Source of the DNA: Malachius bipustulatus
Taxonomy: Eukaryota; Arthropoda; Insecta; Coleoptera; Melyridae
Direction of reading: 5' to 3'
Assembly (NCBI GenBank): GCA_910589415.1
Contig: OU342630.1
Coordinates: forward strand, 744,001-808,000
Length of the DNA: 64,000 nucleotides
The position numbers and the translations under genes were made by a program. The notes below the pieces were generated by a model. It ran no database searches. It worked only from the letters and a program-made list of their open reading frames with translations, and was not told where the DNA came from. Within the stretch, counting starts at the first letter, position 1, and each line of letters begins with the position of its first letter. Shown one piece after another: positions 46,372 to 58,500 of this stretch.

Positions 46372-47295
46372 ATGGAACCCGAGGGACTGAACACGAGTGC
46401 GCCTAACCCGGACAACAACGAAGACACCACAATGGATCCTAGGGACGAGGAGATTCGGGAGCTGCGAAAAGCGTTGCAGGAACAGGGCGCCCAAATAGCT
46501 ATCTTGCTTCAGCGACAGCAGGGTACTTTACCGGGGGTTCCAGAAGTACCAGTAGAGCGACGAGAAACCAGTACCTCGACAGCATCCTTGATGTCTCCTG
46601 AGACAAGCCATGTCTCACCGTCAACACCACCACCCAGACGTTTGTCATCGCATGTGAATAGTCAACCTGGGGCTATGAACATCGGATCGGAGACAGGTGA
46701 TTCCGACTGGAAGCGCGTGGCCTTGGCGCTGGCCGCAAAAACCACACCGATGACCACGTTGGTGAATAGGCCTGTGTTCCGGTCGCTCGAAAAACATCAC
46801 CCGGTGTTTTTCATACAACAAGTGGAGAAGTATGCCAAGTCGATTGGGGCTTCACCGATGGAGACGCTGGAAATCGCGCAAAATTGCTTATTAGGCCCTG
46901 CAGCTGATTGGGGAAATGTATATGCTGTCACGTGTGATGGGTTTGACGATTTCAAGCAAGTATTTTTGAAGTTCTATGGGTCCAGTGAACGGCAATTCGC
47001 CGAACGTGTCAGGTTGTGCAATATGAGATTCACATCTGAAAAGTCTTTCTCCATGACGGAATATTTCCTCAGGCAGGTCAACCGCTATAAAAATTTTTCA
47101 CCCCCCATTCCCGAAAATCAGATTGTAGCAGAAATAATGGCACAGTTCCCCATCGACATCCAATCTTTGTGGACCACCGTTTCAGATCGTTCCATATCCA
47201 ATGCCGTAGAATTTTTAGAACGGCAGGTTACCATTAGGAAAGGACCAGTGTCTAACCAAACTATTCGCCAGGGACACCCTTATGCATCAGATTAG
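46372..47295 (+). CDS. Gag of the non-autonomous LTR element, unit 1
   Basis: 307 aa from MEPEGLNTSAPNPDNNEDTT. A short coiled-coil-like segment (EEIRELRKALQEQGAQIAIL) precedes a Ser/Thr/Pro linker. A Gypsy-type capsid region of about 180 residues follows, with VFRSLEKHHPVFFIQQVEKY, LGPAADWGNVYAV and DFKQVFLKFYGSSERQF. No CCHC zinc knuckle is present and the frame ends at YASD. Capsid proteins assemble virus-like particles. The protein is intact in both units, which suggests selection or very recent duplication. About 520 bp of non-coding sequence separate it from the next LTR. Confidence 0.85.
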   Translation: MEPEGLNTSAPNPDNNEDTTMDPRDEEIRELRKALQEQGAQIAILLQRQQGTLPGVPEVPVERRETSTSTASLMSPETSHVSPSTPPPRRLSSHVNSQPGAMNIGSETGDSDWKRVALALAAKTTPMTTLVNRPVFRSLEKHHPVFFIQQVEKYAKSIGASPMETLEIAQNCLLGPAADWGNVYAVTCDGFDDFKQVFLKFYGSSERQFAERVRLCNMRFTSEKSFSMTEYFLRQVNRYKNFSPPIPENQIVAEIMAQFPIDIQSLWTTVSDRSISNAVEFLERQVTIRKGPVSNQTIRQGHPYASD

Positions 47296-47818
47296 TTCTC
47301 ACTCGCCCTAGTTCATTTTTTTTACCTTTCTGCCGGAGCCATTGTTTCAATTTTCTTTTCCGCTTCGACCTCTCTTGTCATTAAAGTCCAATTTCAGAAA
47401 AACATTTTAGTATCATTGTGCGAAAATTCTGTTTCTAACGCAATTCTTGAAGTAATTCATAAATTTTGTCTTCTACATTCTGGCTCTTATAACTGGCCTA
47501 CAACCCATCATGCGTATACGATTTGTTAATGAAGAAACAAACACAGAGGTAACAACACGTTAACGAGCCCGTCACTGTTTTCCATCAGTTATGCAGATCA
47601 CGCACCAAATTCGTCTCCAGATCAGTGAAGTGTTGTGCATTTGTGAAGTGTATCAGTTCATGGTTAAGAATTTTGCAAAGCATTGTAAACGACATGTGTC
47701 GTACTAGATTTTAAAGGAATAGGAAATGTCACTGCATGCACAGTTGTCGTTTGTCAAATTTTAGAGTGAAATTTGTCTCTTTCAAATTCTTTTCACGATC
47801 CAAATTCCAAGGGGCGTC
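47296..47818 (+). other. 3' non-coding part of unit 1
   Basis: No pol sequence on either strand. The last bases CCAAGGGGCGTC before the LTR may serve as a weak polypurine tract. Confidence 0.65.
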
Positions 47819-50716
47819 TGAAAGGACCCAAACCATATAACAACTGCGCATGGTTCAAATTGTAAACTTTAGAGCCGAGAAACGCACCCAATTTTTATTT
47901 TTATTTGTCGAGCTTTCAAAGCTAGAAACGTCCGTTCTGTCAATGTCATTAAACCACATGTTAGCGAGAATTGAAGTCACACTCAGTAGTCACTAGTCAT
48001 GTTCACTTATTTTTCAACCGTCAGAGAGTGAAGGTCAGAGGGTTCGATCAGCTGGGGTGCTCTTCATTATTTATTTTTAAACAATCGAATCCAAACAAAG
48101 CCCATGTGAGTACTGTTTATCCTAATTTATTAATATCTGTTAGGCATTGTGATATCTCAAGAGATCAGATCATATCGTTTAGTTTATTTGTTTGTATTAT
48201 TCAATTTGGTTTCAATTTGCTTATTTAGAAAAAGACTCATGTAAAACACGCGTTTGGTCAAGCTAATTAATTATTCAAGTAGAGCCAAATTAAGTTTTAA
48301 TTAATTGTTTTGTATTCAAACAGGAGGTTACAAGTACTGATATTTTATTCCAACCAGCATGTATAATTTGAAACTTCACGTTTTGTAATTGAAAGAATTT
48401 TAAAACAGGGCCCCCATGTAGATACTCAAACGCACCTGCAGTAACAGTTTAATAAGTTTATTTCAATACGTTCAGCGACACGCTAGTTTCAATATTTTAT
48501 TTTATTGTCTAATTTCAAATTGTTTAAAAACATGTGACCACTACCACATTTTATGAATCAGATATTTTCAGTGAATCGATTCAAACCGTAGAGGCATGCT
48601 CGATCTCATTTTCCATTGTCATTTTGCATTATTCAAATTAACCTAACCGTTTATTACTTTTTGAGAAACTTATACTTGAATTTTAGCTAATTATTATTTA
48701 TTTATTGGAATCTTGAAATTGCACATGCCTTTTGACTAATATTTATTATTGTGGTTATTATTATTTTATCGAAGCACATTCTATTTTAACGATATTCACA
48801 CTGCTCACTTATTTAACCTTTCTTTTTACTCGTTACCATTTCTTTTATCATTCTTTATTCATGAAATTATTTAAACAATTTATTTATTTGGGTTGAACTA
48901 ATTTGTACATAAAACCTCATGTGACTTTATTTCATTTGTAAGAATGCTTGCTTCGATTATTGATTATTATTATTTCCGATCTTTATTTATTTCTAAATTA
49001 TTATAGTCAAAAGGGTTGAACATGTGTTTTTCATGATTTTACATTTGTTTGTGCTAAATTAATTTCATTTGTGACTTGTTTGATCATTAATCATTATTAA
49101 TATTTCAATTTAATTGTTCTACAATGCGAATGACACACGACACTGATATTTATTTCGAATGCTTCGTCGAACTGCATAATGTGCTTTATTTGATTTCATT
49201 CACGAACAAGTCCAGGAGAGTAACCTGCGATAAACGACTTATAATCATGAGGTAGCGATGGTGGTATTTTTGGTTTTAAACTGTAACGAAAGAACTTTAA
49301 TTCGAGTTCGCCTATCGGTGACAGTTCAATTGATTTCATTAATAGTGCCTGTAGCCCATTTTACCCTTCCCACTTAAGATCTGTCGGTGTGCCAGAAAGC
49401 ACTGGGCATTCGATTAGATATATTATTTCCCCACTGTTTATTTTATTTATATGTGTTTGGGGTACGGAGACTAATGATAAGTTTATCTGAGCTGTAAACG
49501 ATATTTTGTTTTCATGTCATGTCATAATTTTGAACGATGCATTACCCTAACGTTATTTCAAACTTATAACCGTATTTGTTTCTTTAAATTTCATTATTGA
49601 TTTGATTTATTTATTTATGCACTGTGGTCTTGATGAATTTATTTTATTTCCAATTTGTTATCGTTGACCGTCCTTTTACGGCTCGATAATGCCTCTGTTA
49701 TATAATATGTTTGGTTTCATTTTGTATTTCCTATTTTCTGAACTCTAAACTATTTATTTACTTGCCAACAATCTATTTTACTCTACATTTTAACCTCGCT
49801 GGTGCTAACAATCATTAGACCGGCAACAAGGGGTGCATTACTTAACCTACGTCGTTGGCACATAGCAAGCACTATGTGTTGACTCAAGGCGTGATTTATA
49901 TTTATGTGTTTTGTGTTTTTATTTGCATTTTTGTGTGTTTTGTTTTCTTTTCAGGAGGTATGAGTTCTTGAAATAGAAAGATAAAATGGGGTCTTCCTGA
50001 ATATAACAGATTTGTTTATCAATGTCAATTTTACACCAAAACGGTGACGATTTTATATGTGTTGTGTCGTTTGTATTGTATGTTTTTCATTGTATGTTTT
50101 TGTTTTTGTATTTTATTTGTTGGCACTTTGCAAGTCTGAGGTCGGTTATTTTTACTGGGTTTTCTTTTTTTCCTCGTGACTATAAACTTTCTTAGGAGGA
50201 AAACCCTTTTTGGGATCACTGGGTAAACAGACTAAACATTCAAATCAATTTAAAAGTCAATAAATCAATTCATTCAAGGGGAAACTCTGTCTTTTAAATT
50301 AAATCTCCTATCTCTCAACAAAAGACTCTCTCAAAGTATTTTCGTAGCGTTTGCTACGAACGAACCTAAATAAGGTTACTAAACACAACGGATGGTCCAA
50401 AACAGGTGAAAAGCTAGACGATCACGAGCCAAAAGGTAAAACACGAGCCCAGGTAAATCATGAGCCAAAGGTAAACGACGACCACAAACGGTAAGTAAGT
50501 GATGTGGTCATTTATTTGAAATCAGGGAGGGAGAACTTTAAATTCAAATCAAACCTTCAGGGCGGGAAATCCAAACAGTCATTCATGACAGACAAGTTCA
50601 CATTTCAAACGTCAAAGGGGTTCTTCTTTTTCAAAACCATTCAGTCTGGGGGCCACATTACTGACTTGACTGCGCATGACGCAGGATCTCAATTTTAAAA
50701 GGTAGTTTACACTACA
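47819..50716 (+). repeat. LTR 2 of gag-only array
   Basis: 2898 bp, shared between unit 1 and unit 2. Private differences include GGGTTGAAC at about 48890 and TTTGTAAG at about 48938. Confidence 0.92.
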
Positions 50717-51559
50717 GAATTGCTGCGTGTGACCAGGATATACTTTGAGCTAGTCAAGTAGAGATTGGAGATTAAAAAAAAAAAAAGAAAATCAAATTCA
50801 GGGGCAAAAACGACAGGTTTCCCTCAGTCAAAAATTCGGTCAAGAAAAACACATGTTCGAGACAAGCGTTCAATCCAAAAGTTGCAATTCAGGTAGGCGC
50901 AGTCCTTCAGACACATTCAAAACGATCGTTAAATCAAACAAAGAGACAATCAAGTGCGCAGTTCTTCCGACAAGTTCAAAACAGTCACGTAAGCAAAAAC
51001 GTGAAACCGCAGGAGCACAGTGCTTCACACACGATCAGGTAGTCACAGGTAAATTCAGTTCAGGGGCGCAGTGCTCCACTCACAGAGTCACAACGATTCA
51101 GGTCAGGAGCGCAGAGACACAGTCGAAACACGACCACACGAAAACACTCACGGGGCAATTCACAACGGAAACGCAAACACTCACACATTCAAAACACTCC
51201 CGAGTGATTCACGACAGGATCCTCGACACTCACACACACACGAAACATTCAGGGGGTCATTTCAAGTAGGGGCGCGCACACACAAAACACCAGGGGGCCA
51301 TTTCGAGTAGGAACGCACCCGTTCGAAACACACAAGAGACATCCAAAGTAGGGGCGACACTCAGACAATCGTGACGACATTCCAGAGCACGGGCGATGTC
51401 ATTCGCACATGTTCGAATCAACTCAGCGGTAACAAAACAACGACACACACACACATTAGTATTATTATTATTATATTATTTCTTGTTTGAATACAATACT
51501 GCTGTGTATATTTTGGTCCACAGAAACGGATTCGAACATTTTCCACGAAGCTGCTCATA
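50717..51559 (+). other. Leader of gag-only element, unit 2
   Basis: Copy of 45529-46371 with at least one substitution (CACAACGA near 51090 against CACGACGA). Confidence 0.7.
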
Positions 51560-52483
51560 ATGGAACCCGAGGGACTGAACACGAGTGCGCCTAACCCGGA
51601 CAACAACGAAGACACCACAATGGATCCTAGGGACGAGGAGATTCGGGAGCTGCGAAAAGCGTTGCAGGAACAGGGCGCCCAAATAGCTATCTTGCTTCAG
51701 CGACAGCAGGGTACTTTACCGGGGGTTCCAGAAGTACCAGTAGAGCGACGAGAAACCAGTACCTCGACAGCATCCTTGATGTCTCCTGAGACAAGCCATG
51801 TCTCACCGTCAACACCACCACCCAGACGTTTGTCATCGCATGTGAATAGTCAACCTGGGGCTATGAACATCGGATCGGAGACAGGTGATTCCGACTGGAA
51901 GCGCGTGGCCTTGGCGCTGGCCGCAAAAACCACACCGATGACCACGTTGGTGAATAGGCCTGTGTTCCGGTCGCTCGAAAAACATCACCCGGTGTTTTTC
52001 ATACAACAAGTGGAGAAGTATGCCAAGTCGATTGGGGCTTCACCGATGGAGACGCTGGAAATCGCGCAAAATTGCTTATTAGGCCCTGCAGCTGATTGGG
52101 GAAATGTATATGCTGTCACGTGTGATGGGTTTGACGATTTCAAGCAAGTATTTTTGAAGTTCTATTGGTCCAGTGAACGGCAATTCGCCGAACGTGTCAG
52201 GTTGTGCAATATGAGATTCACATCTGAAAAGTCTTTCTCCATGACGGAATATTTCCTCAGGCAGGTCAACCGCTATAAAAATTTTTCACCCCCCATTCCC
52301 GAAAATCAGATTGTAGCAGAAATAATGGCACAGTTCCCCATCGACATCCAATCTTTGTGGACCACCGTTTCAGATCGTTCCATATCCAATGCCGTAGAAT
52401 TTTTAGAACGGCAGGTTACCATTAGGAAAGGACCAGTGTCTAACCAAACTATTCGCCAGGGACACCCTTATGCATCAGATTAG
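51560..52483 (+). CDS. Gag of the non-autonomous LTR element, unit 2
   Basis: 307 aa, identical to the unit 1 gag except Gly to Trp in the KFYGSS motif (TGG at 52166-52168 instead of GGG at 46978-46980). A Trp at this capsid position could affect folding, which is untested. Same leader, same missing zinc knuckle, same absence of pol downstream. Confidence 0.85.
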   Translation: MEPEGLNTSAPNPDNNEDTTMDPRDEEIRELRKALQEQGAQIAILLQRQQGTLPGVPEVPVERRETSTSTASLMSPETSHVSPSTPPPRRLSSHVNSQPGAMNIGSETGDSDWKRVALALAAKTTPMTTLVNRPVFRSLEKHHPVFFIQQVEKYAKSIGASPMETLEIAQNCLLGPAADWGNVYAVTCDGFDDFKQVFLKFYWSSERQFAERVRLCNMRFTSEKSFSMTEYFLRQVNRYKNFSPPIPENQIVAEIMAQFPIDIQSLWTTVSDRSISNAVEFLERQVTIRKGPVSNQTIRQGHPYASD

Positions 52484-53006
52484 TTCTCACTCGCCCTAGT
52501 TCATTTTTTTTACCTTTCTGCCGGAGCCATTGTTTCAATTTTCTTTTCCGCTTCGACCTCTCTTGTCATTAAAGTCCAATTTCAGAAAAACATTTTAGTA
52601 TCATTGTGCGAAAATTCTGTTTCTAACGCAATTCTTGAAGTAATTCATAAATTTTGTCTTCTACATTCTGGCTCTTATAACTGGCCTACAACCCATCATG
52701 CGTATACGATTTGTTAATGAAGAAACAAACACAGAGGTAACAACACGTTAACGAGCCCGTCACTGTTTTCCATCAGTTATGCAGATCACGCACCAAATTC
52801 GTCTCCAGATCAGTGAAGTGTTGTGCATTTGTGAAGTGTATCAGTTCATGGTTAAGAATTTTGCAAAGCATTGTAAACGACATGTGTCGTACTAGATTTT
52901 AAAGGAATAGGAAATGTCACTGCATGCACAGTTGTCGTTTGTCAAATTTTAGAGTGAAATTTGTCTCTTTCAAATTCTTTTCACGATCCAAATTCCAAGG
53001 GGCGTC
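52484..53006 (+). other. 3' non-coding part of unit 2
   Basis: Copy of 47296-47818. No gene. Confidence 0.65.
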
Positions 53007-55904
53007 TGAAAGGACCCAAACCATATAACAACTGCGCATGGTTCAAATTGTAAACTTTAGAGCCGAGAAACGCACCCAATTTTTATTTTTATTTGTCGAG
53101 CTTTCAAAGCTAGAAACGTCCGTTCTGTCAATGTCATTAAACCACATGTTAGCGAGAATTGAAGTCACACTCAGTAGTCACTAGTCATGTTCACTTATTT
53201 TTCAACCGTCAAAGAGTGAAGGTCAGAGGGTTCGATCAGCTGGGGTGCTCTTCATTATTTATTTTTAAACAATCGAATCCAAACAAAGCCCATGTGAGTA
53301 CTGTTTATCCTAATTTATTAATATCTGTTAGGCATTGTGATATCTCAAGAGATCAGATCATATCGTTTAGTTTATTTGTTTGTATTATTCAATTTGGTTT
53401 CAATTTGCTTATTTAGAAAAAGACTCATGTAAAACACGCGTTTGGTCAAGCTAATTAATTATTCAAGTAGAGCCAAATTAAGTTTTAATTAATTGTTTTG
53501 TATTCAAACAGGAGGTTACAAGTACTGATATTTTATTCCAACCAGCATGTATAATTTGAAACTTCACGTTTTGTAATTGAAAGAATTTTAAAACAGGGCC
53601 CCCATGTAGATACTCAAACGCACCTGCAGTAACAGTTTAATAAGTTTATTTCAATACGTTTAGCGACACGCTAGTTTCAATATTTTATTTTATTGTCTAA
53701 TTTCAAATTGTTTAAAAACATGTGACCACTACCACATTTTATGAATCAGATATTTTCAGTGAATCGATTCAAACCGTAGAGGCATGCTCGATCTCATTTT
53801 CCATTGTCATTTTGCATTATTCAAATTAACCTAACCGTTTATTACTTTTTGAGAAACTTATACTTGAATTTTAGCTAATTATTATTTATTTATTGGAATC
53901 TTGAAATTGCACATGCCTTTTGACTAATATTTATTATTGTGGTTATTATTATTTTATCGAAGCACATTCTATTTTAACGATATTCACACTGCTCACTTAT
54001 TTAACCTTTCTTTTTACTCGTTACCATTTCTTTTATCATTCTTTATTCATGAAATTATTTAAACAATTTATTTATTTTGGTTGAACTAATTTGTACATAA
54101 AACCTCATGTGACTTTATTTCATTTGTGAGAATGCTTGCTTCGATTATTGATTATTATTATTTCCGATCTTTATTTATTTCTAAATTATTATAGTCAAAA
54201 GGGTTGAACATGTGTTTTTCATGATTTTACATTTGTTTGTGCTAAATTAATTTCATTTGTGACTTGTTTGATCATTAATCATTATTAATATTTCAATTTA
54301 ATTGTTCTACAATGCGAATGACACACGACACTGATATTTATTTCGAATGCTTCGTCGAACTGCATAATGTGCTTTATTTGATTTCATTCACGAACAAGTC
54401 CAGGAGAGTAACCTGCGATAAACGACTTATAATCATGAGGTAGCGATGGTGGTATTTTTGGTTTTAAACTGTAACGAAAGAACTTTAATTCGAGTTCGCC
54501 TATCGGTGACAGTTCAATTGATTTCATTAATAGTGCCTGTAGCCCATTTTACCCTTCCCACTTAAGATCTGTCGGTGTGCCAGAAAGCACTGGGCATTCG
54601 ATTAGATATATTATTTCCCCACTGTTTATTTTATTTATATGTGTTTGGGGTACGGAGACTAATGATAAGTTTATCTGAGCTGTAAACGATATTTTGTTTT
54701 CATGTCATGTCATAATTTTGAACGATGCATTACCCTAACGTTATTTCAAACTTATAACCGTATTTGTTTCTTTAAATTTCATTATTGATTTGATTTATTT
54801 ATTTATGCACTGTGGTCTTGATGAATTTATTTTATTTCCAATTTGTTATCGTTGACCGTCCTTTTACGGCTCGATAATGCCTCTGTTATATAATATGTTT
54901 GGTTTCATTTTGTATTTCCTATTTTCTGAACTCTAAACTATTTATTTACTTGCCAACAATCTATTTTACTCTACATTTTAACCTCGCTGGTGCTAACAAT
55001 CATTAGACCGGCAACAAGGGGTGCATTACTTAACCTACGTCGTTGGCACATAGCAAGCACTATGTGTTGACTCAAGGCGTGATTTATATTTATGTGTTTT
55101 GTGTTTTTATTTGCATTTTTGTGTGTTTTGTTTTCTTTTCAGGAGGTATGAGTTCTTGAAATAGAAAGATAAAATGGGGTCTTCCTGAATATAACAGATT
55201 TGTTTATCAATGTCAATTTTACACCAAAACGGTGACGATTTTATATGTGTTGTGTCGTTTGTATTGTATGTTTTTCATTGTATGTTTTTGTTTTTGTATT
55301 TTATTTGTTGGCACTTTGCAAGTCTGAGGTCGGTTATTTTTACTGGGTTTTCTTTTTTTCCTCGTGACTATAAACTTTCTTAGGAGGAAAACCCTTTTTG
55401 GGATCACTGGGTAAACAGACTAAACATTCAAATCAATTTAAAAGTCAATAAATCAATTCATTCAAGGGGAAACTCTGTCTTTTAAATTAAATCTCCTATC
55501 TCTCAACAAAAGACTCTCTCAAAGTATTTTCGTAGCGTTTGCTACGAACGAACCTAAATAAGGTTACTAAACACAACGGATGGTCCAAAACAGGTGAAAA
55601 GCTAGACGATCACGAGCCAAAAGGTAAAACACGAGCCCAGGTAAATCATGAGCCAAAGGTAAACGACGACCACAAACGGTAAGTAAGTGATGTGGTCATT
55701 TATTTGGAATCAGGGAGGGAGAACTTTAAATTCAAATCAAACCTTCAGGGCGGGAAATCCAAACAGTCATTCATGACAGACAAGTTCACATTTCAAACGT
55801 CAAAGGGGTTCTTCTTTTTCAAAACCATTCAGTCTGGGGGCCACATTACTGACTTGACTGCGCATGACGCAGGATCTCAATTTTAAAAGGTAGTTTACAC
55901 TACA
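53007..55904 (+). repeat. LTR 3 of gag-only array
   Basis: 2898 bp. Private differences near 53211 (CAAAGAG), 53661 (TTTAGCG) and 55707 (TGGAATC). After its end the sequence of LTR X2 resumes. Confidence 0.92.
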
Positions 55905-56642
55905 ATAATAATAATCAAAAGGGCATGTGCTGGTTCAAGATTACAATAAATAAATTCAAATAATTCAAATAGCCATAAAGATTGGATGAAACATGGTCTA
56001 AAAATAAATCATGCTTTCTGTAAAACGTGTTGTTGAAATAAATCATGCTTTCTGTAAAACGTGGTGTTAAAATGGGGCCCTTCTTAACTATAAACTACCT
56101 GCACTAATTGTATGATTTTCAGAGATAAAATTAAATGTCGGGCAGCACGTGTTAATTTACCAATTTAATTAGATAGCAATTGTAAACCTCTTTGCACACA
56201 GAAATAATTATTAAAACACTATGGGCTCCTTCATGAGAGTAACAAATTATCCAAAGGCCACGTGCGCCTTCTTACCATTGTCTTTTAAATAAATGATGTT
56301 TCAAACAATAAATAAACAGTAAAAGGTAAGAGCTAGTCTCTTGTAATATTGCAATAACAATAAATAAATAAAAATAAAGTCACGTGCGTAGGTATAAATA
56401 AACAACAACAGAATGCGGGGAGAGTTTTGAGAATATAACCAAACAAAAATGAAAAATGATGGAAAGCAGCTGTGCAGATGTTCACTGTCTCGATGTCAGA
56501 AATCAAGTGCAAGATGACCACTCAGTGTTGACTAATGACAATGCGTACCACGTTTTTGGATACATCGAGTGACTGACAAAAATGACGTTTCTGCTTTGAA
56601 AGCTTGAAAAGTGACAAGTGACATTTGAATACATAGAATATA

Positions 56643-56913
56643 AATAAATAAATAAATATCTTATGGCTGTGGTAAAGCCCAAGTGTCAGAAGTTTTCAAG
56701 TAGCCTCAAGGGCCTCTGACGTAACTTAACGACTGCTGTGAAGCAGCCGGGACCCCTTTTTTAACGTACCTCCCGGAGCACGATCGGTCACGGAACTTTT
56801 TTTTTTTTACCACTATAATTGGTCACGTATCTAAGTACTGACCAAGAAAAGTCATGCTGCACTTTAGAGATCGTTTGACCGAAACTCTAGCAGCTTGGCT
56901 ATTGTGACCAATA
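56643..56913 (-). mobile_element. tRNA-derived SINE
   Basis: A 271-bp insertion flanked by a perfect 12-bp duplication ACATAGAATATA (56631-56642 and 56914-56925). The empty site is visible in copy X1 near 11485. On the minus strand the head has TAGCCAAGCTGCTAGAG, which resembles a tRNA A box, and the 3' end is an ATTT repeat. The GTCAGAGGCCCTTGAGGCTAC core lies in the 3' half. No coding capacity; it would be copied by a non-LTR element with a matching tail. Confidence 0.82.
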
Positions 56914-57002
56914 ACATAGAATATAACTGAATAGGATCGACTCTTAAGTTTATAATTTTTTAACATGCGCAGTTGTTATATAGGTTTGGGTCCTCTCAAT
57001 GG

Positions 57003-58500
57003 AAATGATTAACTTCCTTTGCATATCTACTCTTTACGAGAAGAAGAATGAGAAGTGAAAGAACGAAATATATACCTCAACATTCTGAAATTTTACCTAT
57101 GTCTGCAGTCTGAATTTCATCCTTTTCTCTAACAATGATGCTGTTGTTTGCAGACCTATTATAATTTTCAAAATTAAATATTATTCGACATATTATAAGG
57201 TAAAAGTGGTAATACTTACTTATTATTATTATAAGCATTTCATTACATATTCGAACTATTACAATCATAGACCTAGGAATATAATGGACTGATAGTTGTC
57301 AATGCTTTACTGTACTAAGTTTGTTGCCAGTGTAAGGTAGGCAACCAACATTTCTTGTAAGGGCAAAAACTACTGAATAATATGGAGAAATAATACGAAA
57401 TTCAAATTTTTTGTTTTTATTACACATATTTTATAGGAAGAACATGGTTATTTTTAAAGATTAAGAAATTAAATGCATAAAAATAATAATAACCCAAACA
57501 GCACACAACATCCAATGGACGGGACGATTGTGTCCATAATATTGTACATACATGACGTCCATGAACCTTTTGCGCTACATCCATTGGATGTCGTTTTATG
57601 TACCATATGTTTTAGTACATCAGAGGACGTCCGTTCGATGTCCATTGAATGATTCGTTTGTACAAACCCATATCATGTCCGAGTTTGGACGTCTCATTAA
57701 TGTACATATTGTGACTTTAAAATGGACATCCATATCGACACTTTTAACATTACGTTTAATGTTACTCTCAACAGGTTGTTAATTTCTTTAGAATTCAATA
57801 ATTTTGTAACACCACGCAAATAAACAATATTTCAAGCAATTAGTCACTTATTATTTACAATAATTATAATTATAAATCTTGTATTACGTTAATTATCAAG
57901 AATTGAAGGCCAATAATAGTTCAAACGAAGAAAAAGAAGTTATACTTAACCTAAAAATGAAAATGAAAATTCATTTCGCCTTCAATGACGACATTGGTCG
58001 TATTACTCGTATTGATGTTTGGTGTTTATCAAGCAAGAATATTATTTCTTTGAGTATCTATCTCAAGTCCTTTCAGTTTTCGAGGTTTATTAGGTATTGA
58101 GAGTTTGTCTATTGCGGTTTGCGGTCCCACTATGCAGCGTGCCTTGCACGCTACGTTTTCTTTTTCAAAATTTTGATTCTCGATTTAGAATATTTTTATA
58201 AAGTTCAGAAAAGTTATGATTGACTGTACATTTTCGCTGATGTAAGAGGCTGTATTAGGCAAAGATCACGAACGAACATCTGGCAGCTATTAAGAAATTC
58301 CTGCTTTTGTTATTTGAGTAAGACGTAGAAAACATGTCTGGTCGATTTTCTGTCCCGGTTCTAGGTTTTCAGAGTTTGAAAAGTATATCATCTTATGCGA
58401 ATTAATTTTCCGCGTCTAACGAGACCACTCTCATCTTGCTACTCTAGATTTCCGATTAGTTATCCAGATAAAACCTAAAAGATTATTTCTTTGGGTGTGG
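57003..58500. other. AT-rich spacer with a palindrome-rich patch
   Basis: No gene recognised. Between about 57497 and 57735 the words CATCCAATGGAC, CATCCATTGGATG, GGACGTCC, GACGTCCATG, TGTACATA and ATGTACAT recur, many of them palindromic. The open frames at 57552-57782 and 57879-58100 lack domain signals. Confidence 0.45.

Larger units (their letters stand above)
42631..55904 (+). mobile_element. Tandem gag-only LTR retrotransposon array (LTR-gag-LTR-gag-LTR)
   Basis: A 5188-bp period repeats 2.56 times: LTRs at 42631-45528, 47819-50716 and 53007-55904 (2898 bp each, TGAAAGGACCC...TTTACACTACA) and two internal regions of 2290 bp. The outer edges carry ATAA on both sides (in a microsatellite, so weak support). 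Each internal region encodes only a gag. No protease, RT, RNase H or integrase is present, so the element depends on another for replication. Copies differ at only about ten positions by eye. Recombination between LTRs of sister copies would give this structure. Confidence 0.92.
37100..56998 (-). mobile_element. Large solo LTR, copy X2, inflated by four insertions
   Basis: Minus-strand LTR starting TGAGAGGACCCAAACC at 56998 and ending ...TTTACACTACA at 37100, flanked by ATGG on both sides (37096-37099 and 56999-57002). It is collinear with copy X1. Removing a foldback element, a solo LTR, the tandem gag array and a SINE leaves about 2640 bp. The 3' end (37100-37150) carries an extra 50-bp unit that includes a primer-site-like CATCCTGGTCGACGG. 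No internal region or partner LTR is present. Confidence 0.82.

Noticed and set aside
42631..55904. Satellite DNA array
   Set aside because: The 5.2 kb period is explained by LTR-internal-LTR structure with TG...CA ends and a gag gene, so it is a recombined retrotransposon, not a satellite.
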